A stretch of 64,000 nt of DNA, taken from Mobiluncus massiliensis. Lineage in GTDB: Bacteria; Actinomycetota; Actinomycetes; Actinomycetales; Actinomycetaceae. The notes beneath the pieces were generated by a model, which was given only the letters and a program-made list of their open reading frames with translations, had not been told where the DNA came from and searched no databases. Each line of letters opens with the position of its first letter. Position 1 is the stretch's first letter. Of the stretch, positions 45,123 to 53,758 are shown one piece after another. The stretch spans positions 868,001-932,000 of the forward strand of contig NZ_OX458329.1 of the NCBI RefSeq assembly GCF_949769255.1. The letters are read 5' to 3'. Made by a program: the position numbers and the translations under genes.

Positions 45123-46729
45123 AGGGCAATTCCCGTCATTTCGGCGGCTTTGGTCAGAGCCTCAGGATCAGCCACGGCAGTGACCACGGGCTTGCCCCAA
45201 TCCTCCAGCAGGACGAACCGCAGCTGCCCGCCGCGCACTTTTTTATCGCTAAACATGATGGGTAACAGTTCCGCAAAAGTGTGGGCGGTATAGGTGGTGG
45301 GTAGGCCGACCGCATCCAGCTGATTGCGCAGCCGCACCACCAAGTCTTGGGGACCGATCCCCAGCACCGCGGCGAGGTTTGCGGCATAGACCATCCCAAT
45401 AGAAACCGCTAAACCGTGGGGAAAACGGTAGTCCTCCACCCGTTCTATGGCGTGGGCCAGAGTATGTCCGTAGTTCAGGTACTCCCGCTGACCCGATTCA
45501 TACAAATCGGTGGAAACAACGTCGGCTTTTACCTTCACGGCGCGGCGAATAATGTCGCGAAGCTGAGGGGAATCCGGATCCAGCAGCGCCGACGCGTGGT
45601 CCTGGGCAATGTCTAAAATCTGTTGGTCACGGATAAACCCGCACTTCAAGGCCTCCGCCAGCCCCTCTCGGAGGTGGTCGGGCGACAGGGTACGCAAAGT
45701 CGTGAAATCCACTGCCACCCCGAGAGGAGGATAAAACGCCCCCACTAAGTTTTTCCCGGTACTCCAATCAATGCCGGTCTTGCCTCCGACAGCGGCATCA
45801 ACCATCGCCAACAGGGTCGTCGGTACCGTAATGAGGTCCACGCCGCGCAGCCAGGTCGCCGCTGCAAAACCGCCTAGGTCAGTGGTAGCTCCCCCACCGA
45901 GAGCTACAATCGCGTCACGGCGTTCCAGACCCGCGCTGGCTGCCGCCTCCCACACCTCGGAAAGCACCGTGAGCTGTTTCGCGGCTTCTCCGTCAGGCAG
46001 CACTTTCACCGTGGTTTGTTTGCCCAACGATTCCAAGTGCTGCGCCAAACCGTTAGCCGCCGACGCCACCGGGGGTGCACTGAGCACCAAGACTTTGTTT
46101 GTGTGCGCCTTCATCAAGGCCGCAACCTGGGCGTTTAAGTCTTGCCCGAAGCTGACGGCATAGGGTTCGCCGGGGGTGGATACCCAGATGCAATCAGCCA
46201 GGCGTTCTTCATGAGCGATGATTGCCCCAGCCATTTCGCTGCGTTTGCTCTGTGCGTCAATAATGACCGTGGCGGTACTCTCATAGATGTCTTTTCGCTC
46301 CCGATACAGCTCATGCATCCTTTCCCGCAGGTCTCCAGCCAGCAGAGGCCGGACTTGGGCATCCTTTTTCTGGCCAGAGCGCTCGGAGCGTTGGAGTTGC
46401 CGGTTCACCAGGAAGTCCGGGTCAGCCTTCAAATAGTAAACGGTGTGTTCGCTCAGTAGCTCGCGGGTCGGAGCGTAGGCCGGGGCGCCACCACCCAGGG
46501 AAACAATCCGGGCTGAGCTCTGTAACGCATCCCGAACGACCGCGTATTCGAGGGCGCGAAAGCCCTGTTCTCCGAGTTCTTTAAAAATCCAGGGAACGGA
46601 TTGGCCGAAACGCCGCTCGATTTCCAGGTCAGTGTCAAGCCAGGTAGTGTGCAAAATTTGGGCCAAAATCCCGGCAGTTTTCGATTTACCGGAAGTGGGC
46701 AATCCCATCAGAACGATTTTACGTGTCAT
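45119..46729 (-). CDS. aroKB: Fused shikimate kinase - 3-dehydroquinate synthase
   Basis: 536 residues. Residues 1 to about 165 are shikimate kinase: P-loop GLPTSGKS (9-16), LDTDLEIERRFG, FRALE, SLGGGAPA and the lid RPLLAG...ELYRERKDIYE. From about 185 to the end is dehydroquinate synthase: EAAKQL, ALGGGATTDLGGFAAATWLRG, VPTTLLAMVDAAVGGKTGID, EALKCGF, YGHTLAHAIE and FPHGLAVSIGM. The protein thus covers steps 2 and 5 of the shikimate pathway. Starts overlap aroC by 4 nt. Fusion is uncommon but known in some actinobacteria. Confidence 0.94.
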   Translation of the reverse strand: MTRKIVLMGLPTSGKSKTAGILAQILHTTWLDTDLEIERRFGQSVPWIFKELGEQGFRALEYAVVRDALQSSARIVSLGGGAPAYAPTRELLSEHTVYYLKADPDFLVNRQLQRSERSGQKKDAQVRPLLAGDLRERMHELYRERKDIYESTATVIIDAQSKRSEMAGAIIAHEERLADCIWVSTPGEPYAVSFGQDLNAQVAALMKAHTNKVLVLSAPPVASAANGLAQHLESLGKQTTVKVLPDGEAAKQLTVLSEVWEAAASAGLERRDAIVALGGGATTDLGGFAAATWLRGVDLITVPTTLLAMVDAAVGGKTGIDWSTGKNLVGAFYPPLGVAVDFTTLRTLSPDHLREGLAEALKCGFIRDQQILDIAQDHASALLDPDSPQLRDIIRRAVKVKADVVSTDLYESGQREYLNYGHTLAHAIERVEDYRFPHGLAVSIGMVYAANLAAVLGIGPQDLVVRLRNQLDAVGLPTTYTAHTFAELLPIMFSDKKVRGGQLRFVLLEDWGKPVVTAVADPEALTKAAEMTGIAL

Positions 46730-47973
46730 GAAAAAGTCGTCCTTTGCGTAACCTCATCCAGGTAGGCCCACAAGTTTCGCGAACATTCCGCCACCGAGTC
46801 CCCGCCCGTTTTTTCCAGCAAAGCGTCTGCCAGCACCAGCGCGACCTCGGCCTGGGCGATGACGGCTGCCGGCACCACCGCGGTCGTGTCCGAACGCTGG
46901 TGCAGCCCAGTCGCCACGCTGCCATCAGCCAAATCCAGGGTCGGCAGAGCGTGGGGCACGGTAGAGATAGGTTTCACGGCGGCGGAAACCACGATGGGAT
47001 TGCCGTTGGACATCCCGCCTTCAATGCCACCCGCCAGGTTAGTCGGTCGCGCTATCGTGCCCAAGCCCGTGTTTGCGTCAGCTGGCTGGTCACCGCGGTA
47101 GAGGGGGTCGTGGGCTTCGCTGCCCGGCAGGGAGGCTTGCAGAAAAGCCGCGCCGATTTCCACCCCTTTTACGGCTTGAATAGAGACGAGGGCGGCGGCC
47201 AGACGCGCGTCCAGTCGGCGGTCACGGCTCACGTGAGAGCCTAAACCGACAGGCACCCCGTAGGCGATGACCTGCACCACTCCTCCCAACGTGTCGCCCG
47301 TATGCTGCGCGTGATCGATAGCCTGCACCATCTGTTCAGCCGTATGCGCATCCAGGCAGCGCACCGGGTCGCTATCGAGATAATCCGCATCTTCTGGCCG
47401 CGGCACCGGCGCGTCCAGTGGAACGGAAACTGAACCAACGGACGTGACGTGAGACACTAAACGAATCCCCGCGACCTGATCCAACAACGCTTGTGCGAAA
47501 GCCCCCAAAGCCACTCTGGCGGCCGTTTCCCGAGCGGAAGAACGCTCCAACACGTTACGAGCATCTGTGAAACCGTACTTCATCATGCCGGCAAAATCGG
47601 CGTGTCCCGGCCGCGGCTTCGTAAGCCGCAGATTCCGCGCTAATTCGCGCTCGTCACCTCGCCCCGCGTCGCGCAGTAACGCCTGACGAGACACCGGGTC
47701 GGGACTCATGACTGTTTGCCACCTGGGCCATTCAGTGTTCTTGATTTCAACCGCGACCGGGGAGCCCAGGGTTTTCCCGTGACGCAGCCCTGAAAGTATG
47801 GTCACCGCGTCTTGCTCAAATTTTTGACGCGTTCCCCTGCCGTAGCCCTTCCGTCGTTGCGCGAGGGCTTTGCTCAGGGTATTGGTGGTGATTTCTATCC
47901 CTGCCGGCAGTCCACTGAGTACGGCTATCAGGGCGGCGCCGTGTGATTCCCCGGCAGTGACACATTCCAACAT
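46726..47973 (-). CDS. aroC: Chorismate synthase
   Basis: 415 residues from ATG 47973 (MLECVTAGESHGAAL), the family's usual start; an ATG-type start 30 nt upstream is less likely. Motifs: TAGESHG, QRRKGYGRGTRQKFEQD, RPGHADFAGMMKYG, SSARETAARVALG and RSDTTAVVPAAVI. The last step to chorismate, FMN dependent; this enzyme would use flavin that the cell may have to import. Coupled to aroKB by 4-nt overlap. Confidence 0.96.
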   Translation of the reverse strand: MLECVTAGESHGAALIAVLSGLPAGIEITTNTLSKALAQRRKGYGRGTRQKFEQDAVTILSGLRHGKTLGSPVAVEIKNTEWPRWQTVMSPDPVSRQALLRDAGRGDERELARNLRLTKPRPGHADFAGMMKYGFTDARNVLERSSARETAARVALGAFAQALLDQVAGIRLVSHVTSVGSVSVPLDAPVPRPEDADYLDSDPVRCLDAHTAEQMVQAIDHAQHTGDTLGGVVQVIAYGVPVGLGSHVSRDRRLDARLAAALVSIQAVKGVEIGAAFLQASLPGSEAHDPLYRGDQPADANTGLGTIARPTNLAGGIEGGMSNGNPIVVSAAVKPISTVPHALPTLDLADGSVATGLHQRSDTTAVVPAAVIAQAEVALVLADALLEKTGGDSVAECSRNLWAYLDEVTQRTTFS

Positions 47974-48042
47974 GAGTTCATCTTGCCACATTTCACCACA
48001 CATCCCGAACCGGGTTACTCGGCCTGGACGGTGAGAAAGCGG

Positions 48043-48726
48043 CTAGATGCCCACCAATATCGAGGGCAGATACACCACCCACGTGATGTAGGCGCCCGTG
48101 ATGAGCCACGGGCCAAAAGCAATGTCTTTATCTAAATCAAGTTTTTTACGGATGATCTGGATTAAGGCAAACGCGCCGCCCAAGAGTGAGGCCAGTAGCA
48201 GCATCGCTAGGGGCGCGAACCAGTTATAAAGACCTAGCCACGCACTGAGCAGCGCTGCGAGCTTGACATCTCCCATCCCTAAACCGAGATACGTGGCGAG
48301 AGCCAGAACCAGCCCTATGGCTAGCCCCAAAACCCAGACCCGCGCCAGCGCTTCGGGGTTACGCAGAATCAGGGCGACAATGCTCAGTACGGGCAACAGC
48401 ATCGCAGCTCCCAGGCCCAGTAGCCGATTGGGCAACAGTCGAAAGCGAGCATCAGTCAGAAACAGCGCACAGAATGGGGCGGTCCCCAGGTACACCGGCA
48501 AGGTGACGAGAAAATGGGTAAAACATGAACCGTGGGAAAAGTAGTTGAGGATGGACCACTGAATCACATTGAGGAAAACCGTAACCAAGGTGAGGCACAA
48601 CGAAAAGGGTAGGTAGAACAGGTCCGGCAATTCGATGCTACGCTCGCGCAGAATTTTGGTCGTGACCGCGCCCACCGCGTAACCCCAGATTCCGCTGACA
48701 ATCCATGCCAGAACGTGCCAGAGCAT
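48043..48726 (-). CDS. Type IV prepilin peptidase (A24 family)
   Basis: 227 residues, about seven membrane segments. The two catalytic aspartates are seen in LTDARFRLLPNRLLG and GLGMGDVKLAALL (GxGD). No N-terminal zinc/methylase domain, so it is the short TadV/actinobacterial form. Cleaves leader peptides of type IV or Tad pilins at the membrane. An actinobacterial prepilin peptidase between aroE and aroC is usual. Ribosome binding site AAGGAGGGGG. Confidence 0.9.
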   Translation of the reverse strand: MLWHVLAWIVSGIWGYAVGAVTTKILRERSIELPDLFYLPFSLCLTLVTVFLNVIQWSILNYFSHGSCFTHFLVTLPVYLGTAPFCALFLTDARFRLLPNRLLGLGAAMLLPVLSIVALILRNPEALARVWVLGLAIGLVLALATYLGLGMGDVKLAALLSAWLGLYNWFAPLAMLLLASLLGGAFALIQIIRKKLDLDKDIAFGPWLITGAYITWVVYLPSILVGI

Positions 48727-48947
48727 CCCTCCCCCTCCTTGCGCAAAAGCTTAATCATTGCCTACATTTTGGCTGAGCAACAGCTGTAAATTGCTTCTAT
48801 TTTAGCTGGGTAAAGCGTGAAGATGGTGCTGTTTTCTCAAAAATTGTACATAGAGCGCTGGCGGGCGCCCGTAGCGCCCACACTATCGAAGCATCAAGGA
48901 CTCGTGCGACCAAACAGGCGAATCTTAAAAATTCTTTTCTCAAATAC

Positions 48948-48976
48948 TTGTTTTCTATCACGGTGAAGTGTAGTCT
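48948..48976 (+). promoter_or_regulatory. Promoter of the sugar ABC operon
   Basis: TTGTTT (48948-48953), 17 bp, TAGTCT (48971-48976). The LacI-type operator follows 8 bp downstream. Confidence 0.6.
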
Positions 48977-48984
48977 TTATCTAT

Positions 48985-49000
48985 ACGGAAACGTTTCCGT
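48985..49000. promoter_or_regulatory. LacI-family operator
   Basis: ACGGAAACGTTTCCGT is a perfect 16-bp palindrome with the central CG typical of LacI/GalR operators. It covers the expected transcription start, so binding of the cluster's own LacI regulator would block the operon. Confidence 0.8.
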
Positions 49001-49047
49001 AACGACTCCCCAGCACCGGTGCTGCGGAGCGGACGCTAGGAGAAAAA

Positions 49048-50382
49048 ATGGCAAGTAAATTCACAAAAATCGCCGCCTTATTGTCGGCAACCGCTTTGAC
49101 CTTGACCCTGAGCGCTTGCGGTGGATCTGATAACACCGCCGCCGATGACGGCAAGGGTAAAGTTTATTACCTCAGCTTTAAACCTGAGCAAGACGAAACT
49201 TGGCAAAAAATTGCCAAGGCCTACACCGATGAGACTGGCGTTCCGGTAAAGGTCGTCACAGCAGCATCCGGCACCTATGAACAAACTCTTAAGGCAGAGG
49301 TAACCAAGAAAGAAGCCCCGACCCTGTTCCAGATCAACGGTCCGATTGGTATGCAATCGTGGAAAGACTACACTGCAGACCTCTCTTCCACAGATTTCTA
49401 CAACAATCTTTTGGATAAGTCGATGGCAGTCGGCGAAGACGGCAAGATTTACGGCGTTCCCTATGTGGTAGAAGGCTACGGCATCATCTACAACCAATCA
49501 ATCTTGAACAAGTATTTTGGTCTGCCCGGTGCCAAGGTCACCTCGATGGAGGAAGTAAAGAATTTCGACACCCTGAAGACCCTGGTAGAAGACATGCAAG
49601 CTAAAAAGGCGGACTTGGGCATTGATGGGGTATTTGCCGCCACTTCGCTGAAACCCGGTGAAGATTGGCGTTGGCAGACTCACTTGGCGGATTTACCTGT
49701 TTACTTTGAATACCAGGACAATGACACCGAGGACATGGATGAGTTGGAATTCAAGTACAACAAGGAGTACAAGAACATCTTTGACCTTTATCTGAACAAC
49801 TCCACAATTGCGCCGACTTTAGCGAGCTCCAAAGCCGTAACTGACTCAATGGCAGAATTCGCTCTGGGTAAAGCCGCAATGGTGCAAAATGGTAACTGGG
49901 CATATGGTCAGATTTCCGAAGTCGCCGGGAACACGGTTAAGGCTGAAGACGTTAAGATGCTCCCCATCTATACCGGCAAATCCGGAGAGGAAACTCAGGG
50001 CTTGAACATCGGTACTGAGAACTTCTTCTCAATTAACTCCCAAGCCTCACCTGCTGATCAAAAGGCCTCCATAGACTTCGTGAATTGGTTGATTTCTTCC
50101 GATGCTGGCAAGAAATACATGGTTGACGAGCTTGGCTTCATTCCCCCGTTCAGCACCTTTAGCGAAACCGAACAGCCTGCTGATCCGTTGGCAAAGGAAG
50201 TTGTTTCTTACATGTCCAACAGTGAACTTAAGACCATCCCGTGGGTATTTACTACGTTCCCGAGCCAAACCTTTAAGGACGACTTTGGCCAAGCGCTGTC
50301 CCAATATGCTGCCGGTCAGATGAAGTGGGATGAGGTAGTCGAAATGTTCAAGACTGGCTGGGCTGCTGAGAAGCAATCCTAA
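49048..50382 (+). CDS. Sugar ABC transporter substrate-binding lipoprotein (CUT1 type)
   Basis: 444 residues: signal peptide with lipobox LSACGG, then a MalE-like family 1 binding protein (VYYLSFKPEQDETW, GKIYGVPYVVEGYGIIYN, FALGKAAMVQNGNWAYG). With malQ in the same operon, a malto- or isomalto-oligosaccharide is the likely ligand (inference). AGGAG at 49038-49042 is a good ribosome binding site. It sits on the outer membrane face as a lipoprotein. A strong hairpin after the stop would keep its mRNA level above the permeases. Codon usage is more A+T-rich than neighbours outside the cluster. Confidence 0.9.
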   Translation: MASKFTKIAALLSATALTLTLSACGGSDNTAADDGKGKVYYLSFKPEQDETWQKIAKAYTDETGVPVKVVTAASGTYEQTLKAEVTKKEAPTLFQINGPIGMQSWKDYTADLSSTDFYNNLLDKSMAVGEDGKIYGVPYVVEGYGIIYNQSILNKYFGLPGAKVTSMEEVKNFDTLKTLVEDMQAKKADLGIDGVFAATSLKPGEDWRWQTHLADLPVYFEYQDNDTEDMDELEFKYNKEYKNIFDLYLNNSTIAPTLASSKAVTDSMAEFALGKAAMVQNGNWAYGQISEVAGNTVKAEDVKMLPIYTGKSGEETQGLNIGTENFFSINSQASPADQKASIDFVNWLISSDAGKKYMVDELGFIPPFSTFSETEQPADPLAKEVVSYMSNSELKTIPWVFTTFPSQTFKDDFGQALSQYAAGQMKWDEVVEMFKTGWAAEKQS

Positions 50383-50394
50383 ATAGTCATATTC

Positions 50395-50441
50395 CGGTGA
50401 GGGGCGAACGCTTCTAACCTGGGCATGTTCGCCCCTCACCG
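50395..50441 (+). terminator. Intra-operon hairpin after the binding-protein gene
   Basis: A perfect 15-bp stem (CGGTGAGGGGCGAAC, 50395-50409, with 50427-50441) and 17-nt loop, no T-run. Probably a 3'-end stabiliser or attenuator giving more binding protein than permease. Confidence 0.7.
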
Positions 50442-50476
50442 ATGCTACAAATACACAATCTTAAAAAGAGAAAACC

Positions 50477-51322
50477 ATGGAACAAAGTCTTAAACGATGG
50501 GGTTTAGTATTTACCGGTCCCACTCTGCTCGCATTTACAATCGCTTTTTTGGCGCCATTCTTTATTGGCATTTACCTTTCCTTCAGCAAGTTCACCACGG
50601 TAACTAACGCTACTTTCAACGGAGTTGAAAATTACATCAAAGCCTTTAGTGAACGTCAGGGATTTGTCCACGCTCTGGGGTTCACAGTATTAGTCACGGC
50701 TATAGCAATCATTACTGTCAACGTGTTTGCCTTATCTATCGCCTATCTGTTGACTCGCAAGCTCAAAGGAACCAACTTTTTCCGCACTGTATTTTTTATG
50801 CCGAACCTCATCGGTGGTATCGTTTTGGGATATACTTGGCAAACCATCATCAATGCAGTACTGCGGAACTTTGATACTACTCTTGTCTCCGATGCACGAC
50901 TTGGCCTGTTTGGTTTAATACTCCTGTTAAACTGGCAGCAGGTTGGCTATATGATGGTCATTTATATTGCCGGCTTGCAATCAGTTCCTCCAGATTTAGT
51001 CGAAGCTGCGCAAATTGATGGTGCCAGTCGTTGGCAGGTAATCCGGCACGTAACGTTACCGATGATTATGCCTTCCATCACAATTTGTACGTTCTTAACT
51101 CTGAGTAACTCATTCAAATTGTTTGACCAAAACTTGGCGTTAACCAACGGCGCCCCATTGAAACAAACAGAAATGGCTGCTCTAAACATCGTCAACACCT
51201 TCTTCGGCAAGGTCGGCTTCGAGGGTGTTGGTCAAGCCAAAGCTGTCATTTTCTTCCTCATTGTTTCTTTAATCGCATTCTTACAACTACGCATCACCCG
51301 CTCAAAGGAGGTTGAATCATGA
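50477..51322 (+). CDS. Sugar ABC transporter permease (MalF type)
   Basis: 281 residues with six membrane helices and the EAA loop VEAAQIDGASRWQVIRHVTLP that contacts the ATPase. No long N-terminal extension, as in the UgpA/LacF group. The start at 50477 is ATG with AAAAAGAG upstream. It overlaps the second permease by 4 nt. No ATPase gene follows; such systems commonly share an MsmK/MalK-type ATPase encoded elsewhere. Confidence 0.9.
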   Translation: MEQSLKRWGLVFTGPTLLAFTIAFLAPFFIGIYLSFSKFTTVTNATFNGVENYIKAFSERQGFVHALGFTVLVTAIAIITVNVFALSIAYLLTRKLKGTNFFRTVFFMPNLIGGIVLGYTWQTIINAVLRNFDTTLVSDARLGLFGLILLLNWQQVGYMMVIYIAGLQSVPPDLVEAAQIDGASRWQVIRHVTLPMIMPSITICTFLTLSNSFKLFDQNLALTNGAPLKQTEMAALNIVNTFFGKVGFEGVGQAKAVIFFLIVSLIAFLQLRITRSKEVES

Positions 51323-52227
51323 GCACTCCTGTTCTGACTTCTGCGCCCGGCAACCACACTAACCAGGCCACGATGAACACCGCTCACTCAGGCGGCGTAA
51401 CTGTCGGTAAAATCATCACCTATCTTTTCCTGACGCTTCTCACAGTCATTTTTATCGGTCCGTTATTGTTCATACTCATGAACTCCTTTAAGGGACGTTT
51501 CTTTATTTCCGACGCACCCTTTGCATTTCCCGTTGGACAATACTTCGCGGGAGTTACTAACTATGTGCAAGGGCTAGCAGCCACCGGCTTCTTTTCAGCA
51601 TTCGGCTGGTCAGCTTTTATCACGGTTTTTTCCGTAATCATCATCGTATTCTTTGCAGCCATGACCGCTTATTACATCACGCGGGTGAAAACGTGGTGGA
51701 CCAATCTGATTTATTTGGTACTGGTTTTTTCTATGGTGGTTCCATTTCAGATGGTCATGTTCCCAACCGTGAAAATCGCTGATTCATTAGGTTTAGCTAA
51801 TCCCCTGGGCATGATTTTGTTGTACCTGGGATTTGGTGCAGGTCTTTCAGTATTCATTTTTTCTGGATTCATCAAAGGTATTCCCGTAGATGTTGAAGAG
51901 GCTGCCATGATTGATGGATGCGGACCTCTGCGAAATTACTTTTTAGTGGTTCTGCCAATGTTGAAACCCGTAACGATAACAGTATCGATTCTGATGACCA
52001 TGTGGGTATGGAATGACTACCTGTTACCATACCTGGTCATCGGTCTGTCCACTCCCTACAAGACTATTCCCGTAGTAGTACAACAGCTAGTTGGTTCCCA
52101 CGGTTCCAACGACATGGGAGCAATGATGGCTATGCTCGTCTTGGCAATCATTCCCATCGTGGTTTTCTATCTATTCTCACAGAAGTACATCATCGAAGGT
52201 GTTGTGGCAGGGGCGGTGAAGGGCTAA
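51319..52227 (+). CDS. Sugar ABC transporter permease (MalG type)
   Basis: 302 residues; a polar N-terminus of about 30 residues, then six membrane helices and the EAA loop VEEAAMIDGCGPLRNYFLVVLP. Partner of the preceding permease. Ribosome binding site AAAGGAGG lies in the end of the upstream gene. The malQ start is only 2 nt after its stop. Confidence 0.9.
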   Translation: MSTPVLTSAPGNHTNQATMNTAHSGGVTVGKIITYLFLTLLTVIFIGPLLFILMNSFKGRFFISDAPFAFPVGQYFAGVTNYVQGLAATGFFSAFGWSAFITVFSVIIIVFFAAMTAYYITRVKTWWTNLIYLVLVFSMVVPFQMVMFPTVKIADSLGLANPLGMILLYLGFGAGLSVFIFSGFIKGIPVDVEEAAMIDGCGPLRNYFLVVLPMLKPVTITVSILMTMWVWNDYLLPYLVIGLSTPYKTIPVVVQQLVGSHGSNDMGAMMAMLVLAIIPIVVFYLFSQKYIIEGVVAGAVKG

Positions 52228-52229
52228 CC

Positions 52230-53741
52230 ATGCGAAAGAGGCAAGCTGGTATCTTGCTACCGGTGTTCTCCCTACCCGGTCCCTACGGGATGGGCTCATT
52301 GGGCAGTTTTGCCTATCAATTTATAGATGCTTTAGCTCAAGCGAATCAAAGTATCTGGCAAATTTTGCCCCTCTGCCCCCCGGGATATGGCGGCTCGCCT
52401 TATTCAAGTCAATCAGCCCAAGCCGGAAATCCCCTCTTCATTGATTTAGACAATTTGATGAAAAGGGGGTGGATTGAAGCCTCCCAATTGCAAGGATTGG
52501 ATTGGGAGGCTCAATCCCCCTACATTGATTATGAGGCAGTCAGCCAATCAAAACACCAGGCACTGCGCTATGCTTACGCTACGTTTTGTGCACATGTTTC
52601 ACGCGATTCATTTGAACAATTTCGCGCCAGCAATCCCTGGGTTCGAGATTATGCCCTGTTCCTGGCACTCAGTCATGAATTCAAACACAAGCCGTGGCAG
52701 GAATGGCCCAAAGAGTTAAGTCATCGTGAACCACAAGCTTTGGCTCGAGTCACCGCAGATCTGCGTGAAGAAATCGAATTCCACGAATTTTGCCAGTGGG
52801 TCTTTGAAACCCAGTGGAATGAACTACACGACTACGCAACCGGTAAAGGAATCAAAATTCTGGGTGATATACCCATATACGTCTCTCTCGATTCCGCAGA
52901 TACCTGGGCTAATCCGCAACTGTTCCAACTGGGTTCCGACTTTTATCCCGAAAAAGTGGCGGGAGTACCTCCGGATGGTTTCTCTGCTACCGGTCAAATT
53001 TGGGGAAACCCACTTTATGACTGGCCAGCGCACCAACGCTCCGATTTTTCCTGGTGGAAGGAACGCATCGGTCGCCAGCTACAACGCGTAGATATCCTGC
53101 GAATCGACCATTTCCGCGGTCTCGAGTCATACTTTGCCATTCCTGCTGACGCGACCAGTGCGGTGGCGGGAACTTGGGAACCTGGACCGGGCATTGACTT
53201 TTTCACAGCCTTAGAAAAGCAATTGGGCACGCTACCATTGGTGCTTGAAGATCTCGGCTATTTGACTCCTGCAGTCGAAGACCTGCGCAATGCGACGGGT
53301 CAACCAGGCATCCAACTCATTCAGTTTGCCTTCGACAGCCGCGAACCTGCAGATTATTGGCCTCATGAAATTCCGAAAAATTCGGTTGTTTATACAGGAA
53401 CTCACGATAACGACACGCTGCAAGGCTGGTTTGCCAGTCTCGCCCCAGAAGATCAAGAACTAGCCAGGATCTATTGCGGAGCTTCACACACCGCAATTGA
53501 GGACATGCCCCAGTGCTTCATAGCCCGGGCAATGACCTCCGTGGCGGATACCTGCATTATCCCCGCTGCGGACTACTTGGGGCTGGACAGCTCGGCACGT
53601 ATAAACACTCCGGGGCAAATGCAGGGCAACTGGGGGTGGCGATTGTCGCAATCTGACTGGAATGCCTATCCATGGGATGAAATTGCACAGCTTACTGCCA
53701 TCTCTGGACGTGCTCCGGGTACGCATCATACCCAGCACTGA
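52230..53741 (+). CDS. malQ: 4-alpha-glucanotransferase (amylomaltase, GH77)
   Basis: 503 residues, the compact bacterial form. GH77 motifs: GILLPVFSLPGPYGMGSLG, GILGDIPIY-like ILGDIPIYVSLDSAD, the nucleophile in ILRIDHFRGLE, the acid/base in LVLEDLGYL and the stabiliser in YTGTHDNDTLQGW. Rearranges malto-oligosaccharides in the cytosol and so links the transporter to alpha-glucan use. A +2 nt spacing to the permease shows one operon. Visible A+T bias relative to the flanks. Confidence 0.95.
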   Translation: MRKRQAGILLPVFSLPGPYGMGSLGSFAYQFIDALAQANQSIWQILPLCPPGYGGSPYSSQSAQAGNPLFIDLDNLMKRGWIEASQLQGLDWEAQSPYIDYEAVSQSKHQALRYAYATFCAHVSRDSFEQFRASNPWVRDYALFLALSHEFKHKPWQEWPKELSHREPQALARVTADLREEIEFHEFCQWVFETQWNELHDYATGKGIKILGDIPIYVSLDSADTWANPQLFQLGSDFYPEKVAGVPPDGFSATGQIWGNPLYDWPAHQRSDFSWWKERIGRQLQRVDILRIDHFRGLESYFAIPADATSAVAGTWEPGPGIDFFTALEKQLGTLPLVLEDLGYLTPAVEDLRNATGQPGIQLIQFAFDSREPADYWPHEIPKNSVVYTGTHDNDTLQGWFASLAPEDQELARIYCGASHTAIEDMPQCFIARAMTSVADTCIIPAADYLGLDSSARINTPGQMQGNWGWRLSQSDWNAYPWDEIAQLTAISGRAPGTHHTQH

Positions 53742-53758
53742 CCATCATCTCTAATAGA

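Larger units (their letters stand above)
48727..49047. other. 321-bp divergent intergenic region
   Basis: Between the prepilin peptidase and the sugar cluster. It holds an imperfect G+C hairpin around 48855-48877 (GCGCT...CGGGCGCCCG...AGCGC), an A+T-rich stretch, the promoter and operator of the sugar operon, and a second 14-bp palindrome CAGCACCGGTGCTG at 49011-49024. I see no gene in it. Confidence 0.7.
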
